5,618 nucleotides of DNA from Solirubrobacterales bacterium (GCA_013813955.1 JACCQW010000469.1:1-5618); one strand, 5' to 3'. Numbered from the stretch's first letter, positions 1 through 5,412 are shown. A program made the numbers and translations. The notes: generated by a model from the letters alone, not told the origin.

Positions 1-239
1 AGATGCTCACCGCGCGCAACGAGCGCCGCGCGCGCCGCGGCCGGCCGCCGCTGGACGTCGAGGACGAGCTCGCGCGGCTCACCGCCCCGTCCGGGGCGGG
101 CGGGCCATCGATCGACCCCGGCCTGCGCGACGAGGTCCGCCAGATGGTGATGGCGCGCAACGCGCGCCGCGTGCGCAGCGGCAAGGAGCCGCTCGACGTC
201 GAGGCCGAGGTGGAGCGCCAGCTTCGCGAGCTGACCTGA
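1..239 (+). CDS. PLDVE-repeat small protein, 5' end outside the window
   Basis: I recognise no named function. The visible 78 residues, counted from the ATG at position 3, contain two copies of one motif: A-R-N-x-R-R-x-R-x-G-x-x-P-L-D-V-E-x-E-x-x-R. The copies lie at residues 4-25 and 51-72, offset by 47 residues, with about 14 of 22 positions identical. A Gly/Pro/Ser linker (about 28-40) separates them. Each copy looks like a basic helix, a turn and an acidic helix. The second copy is preceded by Gln-Met (codons CAG ATG). The window opens with AG directly before ATG, which fits the same Gln-Met. The ATG at 3 is therefore probably internal and the gene probably extends upstream, so I treat it as a partial C-terminus ending at TGA 237-239. 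From memory, this motif ends many uncharacterised proteins of Solirubrobacterales-type actinobacteria. The next gene starts 13 bp later on the same strand, so the two may be co-transcribed. Confidence is good for coding, low for function. Confidence 0.7.
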   Translation, partial: MLTARNERRARRGRPPLDVEDELARLTAPSGAGGPSIDPGLRDEVRQMVMARNARRVRSGKEPLDVEAEVERQLRELT

Positions 240-252
240 TACAGATAGCGCC

Positions 253-579
253 ATGGCCAGAGCACGACAGTTCGAACTCGACGACCTCCTCATCCGGCCG
301 GGGACGTACTTCAACCCGCAGACCGAGGTGCTGATCGTCATCGACGACTCGCCCGACCTCGACACGGAGATCTTCAACATGGAGGACTTCGAGGGCTCCG
401 ACTGGGTGCTGGTCTCCGACGAGGCGCCGATCGACGAGCAGGCGCGCGACGAGCTGATGGAGGCCTTCCAGGTCCGTCACGGCGCGGGCTCCAGCAGCCG
501 CCTGGAGGCCGGGGACGACATCGTCGACGCCGGCGAGAACGCCCCGCCTGAGGCCGACGCGCTCGAAGCCGAGGAGTAG
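253..579 (+). CDS. Small acidic protein of unknown function
   Basis: This is a 108-residue protein starting at ATG 253 and ending at TAG 577-579. I cannot assign a function. Residues 6-76 look like a compact domain: an L-D-D-L-L-I-R-P-G-T-Y-F-N-P segment (about 9-22), a hydrophobic strand V-L-I-V-I followed by D-D-S (26-33), an F-x-M-E-D-F-E segment near 41-47, a W-V-L-V-S strand (51-55) and an acidic helix (60-73). Residues 78-108 are rich in Gly, Ala, Asp and Glu and are probably disordered. The protein is strongly acidic throughout, in contrast to the basic first halves of the repeats encoded by the gene just upstream. There is no signal peptide and no membrane segment, so it should be cytosolic. 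No Shine-Dalgarno sequence precedes the ATG. A weak TACAGA hexamer ends 7 nt before it, the same spacing as the stronger -10 candidates in this window, but it lacks the final T. The strand-and-helix pattern and the fit after the upstream stop support a real gene. Confidence 0.75.
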   Translation: MARARQFELDDLLIRPGTYFNPQTEVLIVIDDSPDLDTEIFNMEDFEGSDWVLVSDEAPIDEQARDELMEAFQVRHGAGSSSRLEAGDDIVDAGENAPPEADALEAEE

Positions 580-590
580 CCGGGCCTCAG

Positions 591-609
591 CGGCCGGGGA
601 GGTCGGCCG
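591..609. terminator. Possible bidirectional terminator hairpin between convergent genes
   Basis: The 39-bp gap between the stop of the acidic protein gene (579) and the stop of the terC-family gene (619) holds two copies of CGGCCG (591-596 and 604-609). They can pair as a 6-bp stem around a 7-nt loop. A second, bulged stem can form from 580-596. Neither is followed by a T-tract, so intrinsic termination is uncertain. High GC makes short stems common by chance. The convergent position is the main support. Confidence 0.3.
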
Positions 610-618
610 GCGGCAGCG

Positions 619-1596
619 TCAGACCTTCGCGGCGGGCTCGTCCGAGGCCATCGGCTTGTCGGCCTCTGCCTGGCGCTCGGCCGCGCCCTCGGGGTCGCGC
701 TTGTCGGCGACCAGCGAGGCGGCGATGCCGACCGCGAAGGCCGCGGCCACCATGGCCAGGCTGACGAGCGGCCCGATCTTCACGAGCTCCTCGATGAGGA
801 TCTTCACCGCGACGAGCCCGAGCACGATCGCGATCGTCTCGTCGAGGTAGCGGAAGCGCTTGATCAGTCCCTCGACGAGCACGAACAGCGCCCGCAGGCC
901 GACGAGCGCGAACACGTTGCCGGCCCAGATGATGAGCGGCTCCCGGGTGATCGCAAACGCGGCGGGGATCGAGTCGACCGCGAAGGCGAGGTCGGCGGCG
1001 ACGATCGCGGCCAGGCACAGGAAGACCGGCGTGACCTTGCGCACGCCGTCCTCACGGCGGAACCAGCGCCCCTCGCTCATGTCCTGGCTGACGGGGAAGA
1101 CCCTGCGCACGCCGCGCACGACGAGGTTGCGGTCGGGGTCGACGTTCTCGCCCACGCCCCTGAAGATCCGGTAGGCGAGCACGAGCAGCAGCACGCCGAG
1201 GAGGTACAGGACGAATTGGAACTGCTCGATCAGCGCGGTGCCGCCCAGGATCGCCAGGCCGCGCAGCACGAGCGCGGCGATGATCCCCCAGAACAGCAGC
1301 CGCGCGCGGTAGCCGTGCGGCACCGAGAAGTACGCGAACAGCAGGATGAACACGAAGAGGTTGTCCAGCGACAGCGAGCGCTCGATGAGGTACACGGTGA
1401 GGTAGTTGACGCCCTGCTCGCCGCCCTCCAGCGCGAGCACGACGCCCGTGAACGCCAGCCCGAGGGCCAGCCAGCCGATCGACCAGACCACGCTCTCGCG
1501 GAACGTCGCCTCGCGACCGCGCGCGAAGAAGCGCACGTCGACGATGAGCAGGACGATGAGGACGACGACGAGGCCGCCGAGCTCGGCGATCTGCAT
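619..1596 (-). CDS. TerC/Alx-family integral membrane protein, likely Mn2+ exporter
   Basis: A 325-residue protein starting at ATG 1596-1594; its first base is the last base of the upstream cax stop codon (TGATG). A longer in-frame reading would add 22 Arg-rich residues lying inside cax, so I reject it. About nine membrane segments are visible, near residues 5-24, 36-56, 77-92, 98-116, 127-145, 190-217, 219-240, 251-270 and 278-297. TerC-family signatures are clear: S-L-D-N-L-F-V-F (76-83), A-D-L-A-F-A-V-D-S-I-P-A (201-212), N-V-F-A-L-V-G-L-R-A-L (227-237) and a late V-K-I-L-I (264-268). The intramembrane acids D78, D202 and D208 are candidate metal ligands. A charged hydrophilic tail follows (298-325). 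Family knowledge: TerC/Alx/MeeF proteins export Mn2+ and metalate secreted enzymes; older members were named for tellurite resistance. It is last in the operon and no Shine-Dalgarno precedes it, so translation probably depends on cax. Family assignment is secure; the substrate is inferred. Confidence 0.93.
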   Translation of the reverse strand: MQIAELGGLVVVLIVLLIVDVRFFARGREATFRESVVWSIGWLALGLAFTGVVLALEGGEQGVNYLTVYLIERSLSLDNLFVFILLFAYFSVPHGYRARLLFWGIIAALVLRGLAILGGTALIEQFQFVLYLLGVLLLVLAYRIFRGVGENVDPDRNLVVRGVRRVFPVSQDMSEGRWFRREDGVRKVTPVFLCLAAIVAADLAFAVDSIPAAFAITREPLIIWAGNVFALVGLRALFVLVEGLIKRFRYLDETIAIVLGLVAVKILIEELVKIGPLVSLAMVAAAFAVGIAASLVADKRDPEGAAERQAEADKPMASDEPAAKV

Positions 1597-2711
1597 CAGG
1601 CGTAGAAGAAGACGACGCCGAGCACGGCGTACACGGCGAGCAGCAGCACGCCCTCGTACCACGTCGACTCGCCGTCGTGCGTGACGTGGTTGGCGATCAG
1701 GATCGCCAGGAACACCGCCGCCAGCTCGAAGCCGTTGAACACCAGGGCCATCGGGTTGGGGCCGACCACGAAGGACAGCAGGACGAGCACGGGCGCGGCG
1801 AACAGCGCGATCTGCGCGCTGGAGCCGATCGCGATGTTGACCGCGAGGTCCATCTTGTCGCGGGCGGCGAAGTAGATCGCCACCCAGTGCTCGGCGGCGT
1901 TGCCGACGATCGCCACCACGATGAGCCCCACGAAGAACTGGCTGATGCCGATCGTCTCCGACGCCTCGGAGATCGACCCGACGAGGATCTCGGACATCAG
2001 GCCGACGGCGACGCCGGCGACGGCCAGGGTGATGACCGACTTGCGCACGGTCCAGGGCTCGTCGACGTGCTCGTCGGACTCGCTCGTGGGGTTGAACAGC
2101 GCCCGGTGGGACTTCAGCGAGAAGACCAGCCCGCCCGCGTAGGCGAACAGCAGGATGACCGCCACGATCAGCGACATCTGCTCCAGGTCGGAGCCGAAGT
2201 TCACGCGCTCCTCGCCGACCCCCGGCAGCCCGCCGCCGGCGACGAGCTGGAAGACCGTGGGCATCAGCAGCGCGACCGCGGCGAGCAGCAACATCCCGGA
2301 CTGCACGTTGGCCGCCGTCGGGTTGAAGGTCTGGCGCTCGCGCCCGAGGCCGCCGACCAGCATCGCCGCGCCCATGACGAGCAGGATGTTGCCCAGGATC
2401 GAGCCGATCAGCGACGCCTTGACGACCTCCTGCAGCCCCTCGTTGAGCGCGAAGAAGGCGATGATCAACTCGGGCGCGTTGCCGAAGGTGACGTTCAGGA
2501 AGCCGCCGATGCCCGGGCCCGAGCGGTGCGCGAGCTCCTCGGTGGCGCGGCCCATGAGCGCCGCGGTGGGGATGACGCCGGCGGCCGCCGCGCCGAAGAT
2601 CAGCGTGGCCTCGGCGTGCCCGAGCTCGAGCGCGACGGCGATCGGGATGAACGGGACGAGCAGGTACGGCCAGCCCGAGCCGGACAGCAGAAAGCGGCGC
2701 ACGCCGGTCAC
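1596..2711 (-). CDS. cax: CAX-family Ca2+(Mn2+)/H+ antiporter
   Basis: A 371-residue polytopic membrane protein from GTG 2711-2709 to TGA 1598-1596. It has the two inverted halves of the Ca2+/cation antiporter superfamily, each with an alpha-repeat motif. The first is G-N-A-P-E-L (77-82), followed by S-L-I-G-S-I-L-G-N-I-L-L-V-M-G (100-114). The second is G-N-A-A-E-H (270-275), followed by I-G-S-S-A-Q-I-A-L-F (295-304). E81 and E274 are the expected ion-binding glutamates. The halves are joined by an acidic loop, E-S-D-E-H-V-D-E (211-218), typical of CAX proteins. About 11 membrane segments fit, and the length matches bacterial CAX proteins (roughly 350-430). It would move cytosolic Ca2+, possibly also Mn2+, outward in exchange for protons at the plasma membrane. 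The start overlaps the upstream reductase stop by 4 nt (GTGA) and lacks a Shine-Dalgarno sequence, which implies coupling. The same frame stays open upstream, but that part is out-of-frame reading of the reductase gene. Family assignment is very secure. Confidence 0.95.
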   Translation of the reverse strand: MTGVRRFLLSGSGWPYLLVPFIPIAVALELGHAEATLIFGAAAAGVIPTAALMGRATEELAHRSGPGIGGFLNVTFGNAPELIIAFFALNEGLQEVVKASLIGSILGNILLVMGAAMLVGGLGRERQTFNPTAANVQSGMLLLAAVALLMPTVFQLVAGGGLPGVGEERVNFGSDLEQMSLIVAVILLFAYAGGLVFSLKSHRALFNPTSESDEHVDEPWTVRKSVITLAVAGVAVGLMSEILVGSISEASETIGISQFFVGLIVVAIVGNAAEHWVAIYFAARDKMDLAVNIAIGSSAQIALFAAPVLVLLSFVVGPNPMALVFNGFELAAVFLAILIANHVTHDGESTWYEGVLLLAVYAVLGVVFFYA

Positions 2712-3841
2712 GCGGTCGTCAGCGGGCGCAGGTCGCGGTCGGGATCGATCCCCCAGCGGCGGGCGACGTCGCCCAGGTCGCCGTCCAGGGCCCAGCGGTC
2801 GGGGCGCGGGTCGCCCTCGTGGTCGGGCGCGGCGCCCTTGAGGGTCATCGAGCCCGTGTTGTCGCCCGCGGCGCGGATGGCGTCCACCTCGCCGGCGGTG
2901 AGGACGACCTCGGCAGGCGTGGCCGCCAGCTCGGCGCGCTTGGCCTCGATCGGGCGGCCGCCGGGCTCCTGGATCAGGGTCGGCACCGTACAGGCCACCG
3001 GCTCGTGGGCCAGGCACCACTGGGCGGCGAGCTGCAGCAGCGTGAGGCCGTGGGCCTCGGCGACCGGGCGCAGCGCCTCGAGCTTCTCCGTGCCCGCCTC
3101 CACCCAGCCCTCCGGGCGGAAGGTCCGGTGGTCGCGGGGGGCGAAGGCGTGGCCGGGGCGCACGTCGTCCCAGAACAGGCCGCCATAGTCCACGACGCGG
3201 GTGATCAGCCGGACGTCGTGCTCGCGCGCGGCGGCGAGGCACAGCTCGCCGGGCCAGGGCTCCAGCGGGTTGAGGATGACCATCGCCCAGTCGATGAGCT
3301 CGCCGAAGCGCTCCAGGCAGCCGATCAGGTCCAGGGTGAAGCCGTTGGCCGGCCCGGGCGCGACGCCCAGCCGGCGCGTGAGGCCGGCGTCGCGGACGGC
3401 GGCCAGGGCCTCCCACACCGCGGGGCTCGTGTAGCCCGTGCGGTCGGGGTTGTGCAGCAGCAGGACGTCGAAGGCGTCGACGCCGAGGCGCTCCAGGCTG
3501 CGCTCGGTGGCCATGCGCACGTAGTCGGCGTAGGCCTGCGGGCCGCGCAGGCGCGGGTCGGTGAAGCGCGGATAGCCCTTGGCCCCCTCGCGCTCGCCCT
3601 CGTAGAAGTCGTGGCCGATCGCGCCGATCAAACAGAACGTGTCGCGGCCGACCCCCGCCAGCGAGCGGCCGAGCACGCGGTCGGCCTCTCCCGCCCCGTA
3701 GGCGTCGGCGGTGAGCAGCGTGTCGATGCCGTCGCCGGGGCGCAGGAGCGCCTGGAGGCGGTCCTCCTGCACCGGCTCGCCGAAGTGCAGCCAGCGGCCC
3801 CCGCTCCAGGTGCCGACGGCGGTGTGGGAAGGCTCCGGCAT
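2708..3841 (-). CDS. Aldo/keto reductase-like protein, apparently lacking the catalytic lysine
   Basis: A 377-residue soluble protein from ATG 3841-3839 to TGA 2710-2708. It looks like the AKR (alpha/beta)8 fold. Features in order: V-G-T-W-S-G-G (9-15), G-I-D-T-L-L-T-A-D-A-Y-G (38-49) with the expected Asp46 and Tyr48, then L-L-L-H-N-P-D (127-133) with the expected catalytic His130. Later, R-L-G-V-A-P-G (157-163) and P-T-L-I-Q-E (287-292) correspond to the usual late strands. At the usual T-K-V-G site the protein reads G-A-I-G (73-76), so the catalytic lysine appears to be Ala74. Either Lys88 substitutes or chemistry differs; NADPH-dependent carbonyl reduction is therefore only inferred. Residues 337-377 form a polar C-terminal extension. 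The frame is open upstream to 4201, but that covers the STAS gene on the other strand. ATG 3841 sits 8 nt after a TACAGT -10 box, fitting a leaderless start. It leads the operon with cax and terC; why it belongs there is unclear. Confidence 0.87.
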   Translation of the reverse strand: MPEPSHTAVGTWSGGRWLHFGEPVQEDRLQALLRPGDGIDTLLTADAYGAGEADRVLGRSLAGVGRDTFCLIGAIGHDFYEGEREGAKGYPRFTDPRLRGPQAYADYVRMATERSLERLGVDAFDVLLLHNPDRTGYTSPAVWEALAAVRDAGLTRRLGVAPGPANGFTLDLIGCLERFGELIDWAMVILNPLEPWPGELCLAAAREHDVRLITRVVDYGGLFWDDVRPGHAFAPRDHRTFRPEGWVEAGTEKLEALRPVAEAHGLTLLQLAAQWCLAHEPVACTVPTLIQEPGGRPIEAKRAELAATPAEVVLTAGEVDAIRAAGDNTGSMTLKGAAPDHEGDPRPDRWALDGDLGDVARRWGIDPDRDLRPLTTA

Positions 3842-3849
3842 CGCGACGA

Positions 3850-3855
3850 ACTGTA
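3850..3855 (-). promoter_or_regulatory. Candidate -10 box for the reductase-cax-terC operon
   Basis: On the minus strand this hexamer reads TACAGT, matching the actinobacterial TANNNT pattern. Its last T is 8 nt upstream of ATG 3841-3839, which places the transcription start at or next to the start codon. This is typical of leaderless mRNAs, and no Shine-Dalgarno sequence is present. No clear -35 is seen. A spacer of about 17 bp would put it inside the central inverted repeat. Confidence 0.5.
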
Positions 3856-3856
3856 C

Positions 3857-3888
3857 GCGGCCGGGCGTGCGCACACGCGCCCGGCCGC
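3857..3888. repeat. 11-bp perfect inverted repeat, candidate operator in divergent promoter region
   Basis: GCGGCCGGGCG (3857-3867) and its exact reverse complement CGCCCGGCCGC (3878-3888) flank a 10-nt centre that contains most of the palindrome GTGCGCAC (3867-3874). The repeat lies between the two divergent -10 boxes (3850-3855 minus, 3892-3897 plus), where both -35 regions would fall. A dimeric regulator bound here could control both directions. Such GC-only arms can also arise by chance in GC-rich DNA, so the position is the stronger argument. Confidence 0.45.
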
Positions 3889-3891
3889 ACG

Positions 3892-3897
3892 TAGACT
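3892..3897 (+). promoter_or_regulatory. Candidate -10 box for the STAS-domain gene
   Basis: TAGACT fits TANNNT and ends exactly 7 nt before GTG 3905, the spacing expected when transcription starts on or beside the first base of the start codon. Together with the missing Shine-Dalgarno sequence, it supports a leaderless mRNA and the choice of GTG 3905. No recognisable -35 is seen. Confidence 0.5.
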
Positions 3898-3904
3898 GCG
3901 CGGC

Positions 3905-4264
3905 GTGGGCGAGCCTCCGGCACACGCGCATGAGGCGGACGGCCCGCCGGCCTTCTGCGTCGAGGTCCTCGACGGGCCGGCTCGCGTCGCCGTCGACGGC
4001 GAGCTGGATCTCGTCTCCGTCGGTCGCTTCGAGGCGGCGATGGCCCGCGCCGAGCAACGCGGCGACGATCCGCTGGTCGTCGACCTGCGCGAGCTCGCGT
4101 TCATGGACTCCAGCGGGCTGCGGGCGATCCTCGAGGCCTACAAGCGCGGCCTGAGCGCCGGCCGGCGGCTGACGCTGGTCTGCGGGCCCGGCGCGGTGCA
4201 CCGCGTACTCGAGATCACGGGTGCCGCGACCGTGCTGGACATCACCGCCGACCTGCCGGGCTGA
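3905..4264 (+). CDS. STAS-domain anti-sigma-factor antagonist
   Basis: A 119-residue single-domain protein from GTG 3905 to TGA 4262-4264. The STAS fold covers about residues 17-114: strand V-A-V-D-G-E-L-D-L (28-36), a helix (39-51), strand P-L-V-V-D-L (56-61), the signature M-D-S-S-G-L (67-72), helix R-A-I-L-E-A-Y-K-R (73-81), strand L-T-L-V-C (89-93) and the closing helix V-H-R-V-L-E-I-T-G (98-106). In SpoIIAA/RsbV-type antagonists a serine of this D-S-S-G motif is phosphorylated by a cognate anti-sigma kinase. The unphosphorylated form frees the sigma factor by binding that kinase. The motif is intact, so regulation by phosphorylation is likely. The first 16 residues are a His/Glu/Pro-rich lead. 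The frame stays open far upstream, but that is antisense to the reductase; GTG 3905 with the TAGACT box is the supported start. No partner kinase or sigma factor lies in the window, so the target is unknown. Confidence 0.92.
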   Translation: MGEPPAHAHEADGPPAFCVEVLDGPARVAVDGELDLVSVGRFEAAMARAEQRGDDPLVVDLRELAFMDSSGLRAILEAYKRGLSAGRRLTLVCGPGAVHRVLEITGAATVLDITADLPG

Positions 4265-4273
4265 CCCCAGGCG

Positions 4274-4287
4274 CGCGCGTCAGCGCG
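4274..4287. terminator. Weak hairpin between convergent STAS and lipoprotein genes
   Basis: Only 15 bp separate the two stop codons. CGCGC (4274-4278) pairs with GCGCG (4283-4287) around a 4-nt GTCA loop that includes part of the lipoprotein stop codon. There is no T-tract on either strand. It may help end both transcripts, but the region is simple GC repeat and the stem could be chance. Confidence 0.22.
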
Positions 4288-5353
4288 TCAGCTCGGTGAC
4301 ACACGCCTTGATGTCGGCGGTCCTGTCGCCGGCCTTGCGCAGGCACTCGAGGTAGGCGCTGCCGGCGCCCTGCGCCGCCGAGCCGCGGGGTGCGCCGGTC
4401 CCTCCGAGCAGCGCCCCCAGGCCCGGGCCGAGGAGCTCGGTCAGCGGCCGGACGCCCTTCGGCGCGGAGATCTGCTGGTCCTCGTTGAGCTCGGCGATGA
4501 GCAGGTCGAGCTTCAGCGTGCCCTTGCGCAGGCCGCCCACCGAGTCGCGCGCAGCCGCGGGGACCGCGAAGGCCACGTCGACGGCGAGCCGGCGCAGGTT
4601 GCGGTCCGCCTTGCCCGTCCAGATGTCGACCTTCGCGCGGCGCACCGCGCCGGCGATGACCCGGCGCGACTCGGGTGAGATCTTCGACGGCGACCCGCCG
4701 AGCCCCGGCACGCCGATCGCTCCGGACTTGCCGAGCAGCCTGTTCACGTCCGCCAGCAGCCTGCCCGCGTCGACGCCGCCGGTGATGCGGATCGTCTCGG
4801 CGCCGCCGATCACCTCGGTCCCGGCGATGCGGGCGCCGGTCAGCCAGCGACGGGGGTCGATGCCCAGCGACGCGAAGGTCGGGCGCTTCTTGGAGCCCTT
4901 GCCCTCCTCGTCCCGGGATCCTTCGAAGCCGCGCTTGAACTGGCCGAACAGCATGTCGCCCAGCTCGTAGACCTTGCCGCGCAGCTTCAGATAGCCCTTC
5001 TCGCCGGTCGAGACGGCGCCGGCGTCGACCGGCGCGCCCGCGATGTCGCCTTTCAGCGAGAAGTCGAAGTTCGGCAGGCCCTCGCCGTCGCCGGAGAACG
5101 GGCCGGTGAGCTTGACGGTCACCGGCCCGTCGAGGCCGCGCAGGCCCTCTCCGGCGAAGCGCAGCCCCGCGTTCAGGCGCCCGCTCTTCGTCGCCCCCGG
5201 GCCGTCGCCGAACGTCTGCGCCAGAAGCCGGTCGACCGTCGATGGCGCGCGGGCCGCAGCGCTCTCCTCATCCTCCCCGCAGGCGGCCACGAGGACCGCG
5301 CACAGCAGGGCGCAGAGCAGGACGAGCAGGAGGCGCGGGGTCAGGCGATCCAC
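4280..5353 (-). CDS. Putative lipoprotein, LolA/LppX-like secreted domain
   Basis: A 357-residue protein from GTG 5353-5351 to the TGA at 4282-4280. It begins with a lipoprotein signal peptide: basic start D-R-L-T-P-R, hydrophobic core L-L-L-V-L-L-C-A-L-L-C-A-V-L (8-21) and lipobox V-A-A-C, giving lipidated Cys25. An acidic, low-complexity linker follows. The main domain carries alternating strands, including V-T-V-K-L-T-G, F-D-F-S-L-K-G, G-A-V-S-T-G and K-G-Y-L-K-L-R-G-K-V-Y-E-L. This resembles the beta-sheet lipid-binding folds of LppX/LprG and LolA proteins; that resemblance is from recalled patterns only. Two late cysteines (337 and 351) sit in a predicted helical hairpin and could form a disulfide. 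An alternative TTG start at 5404 would add 17 residues ahead of the signal peptide, but it lies inside a good -10 box (5403-5408), so I prefer GTG 5353. It would be anchored on the outer face of the membrane. The ligand is unknown. Confidence 0.82.
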   Translation of the reverse strand: MDRLTPRLLLVLLCALLCAVLVAACGEDEESAAARAPSTVDRLLAQTFGDGPGATKSGRLNAGLRFAGEGLRGLDGPVTVKLTGPFSGDGEGLPNFDFSLKGDIAGAPVDAGAVSTGEKGYLKLRGKVYELGDMLFGQFKRGFEGSRDEEGKGSKKRPTFASLGIDPRRWLTGARIAGTEVIGGAETIRITGGVDAGRLLADVNRLLGKSGAIGVPGLGGSPSKISPESRRVIAGAVRRAKVDIWTGKADRNLRRLAVDVAFAVPAAARDSVGGLRKGTLKLDLLIAELNEDQQISAPKGVRPLTELLGPGLGALLGGTGAPRGSAAQGAGSAYLECLRKAGDRTADIKACVTELTR

Positions 5354-5402
5354 GGAGAACTCGCTTTCGTGCAAGGGCAACTGCAGCCGTGAAGGCGTGT
5401 TC

Positions 5403-5408
5403 AACCTA
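5403..5408 (-). promoter_or_regulatory. Candidate -10 box for the lipoprotein gene
   Basis: On the minus strand this reads TAGGTT, a TANNNT match. It predicts a transcription start near 5396 and a leader of roughly 43 nt before GTG 5353. It overlaps by two bases the opposite-facing -10 candidate at 5407-5412. No clear -35 or Shine-Dalgarno sequence was seen. Confidence 0.42.
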
Positions 5409-5412
5409 GCAT
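5407..5412 (+). promoter_or_regulatory. Candidate -10 box for the exported-protein gene
   Basis: TAGCAT fits TANNNT and ends 7 nt before GTG 5420, the same spacing as at the STAS gene, pointing to a leaderless transcript. This favours GTG 5420 over the in-frame GTG at 5414. The box shares two bases with the opposite-strand TAGGTT. Confidence 0.45.

Noticed and set aside
79..480. Minus-strand 133-codon frame over the first two genes
   Set aside because: It is low-complexity Arg/Gly/Pro-rich sequence opposite two small genes with better protein character.
1597..1700. A Mn2+-sensing (yybP-ykoY type) riboswitch ahead of the terC-family gene
   Set aside because: Such leaders often precede TerC/Alx genes, but here the start codon overlaps the cax stop, so there is no untranslated leader to hold one.
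1677..3188. A 503-codon plus-strand open frame antisense to cax and the reductase
   Set aside because: It is rich in Arg, Asp, Gln, His and Gly with no domain, signal or membrane pattern. It is the complementary reading of two well-supported genes, and long spurious frames are expected at this GC content.
2819..3904. Upstream extension of the STAS frame
   Set aside because: It is antisense to the reductase and has no domain. The STAS domain is complete from GTG 3905, which also has a -10 box at leaderless spacing.
2712..3923. N-terminal extension of the cax frame by about 404 residues
   Set aside because: The extra stretch is Arg/Pro/Ala-rich, out-of-frame reading of the reductase gene. CAX homology begins right after GTG 2711.
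3842..4201. Upstream extension of the reductase frame by 120 residues
   Set aside because: It lies entirely opposite the STAS gene and the divergent promoter. The AKR-like sequence begins at ATG 3841.
4485..4970. Plus-strand frame antisense to the lipoprotein gene (and a similar one at 5043-5459)
   Set aside because: Both are Ser/Arg/Pro-rich, without features, and lie opposite a gene with a clear lipobox and strand pattern.
5354..5404. TTG 5404 as the lipoprotein start
   Set aside because: It overlaps the candidate -10 box and puts 17 polar residues before an otherwise ordinary lipoprotein signal peptide. GTG 5353 gives a normal one.
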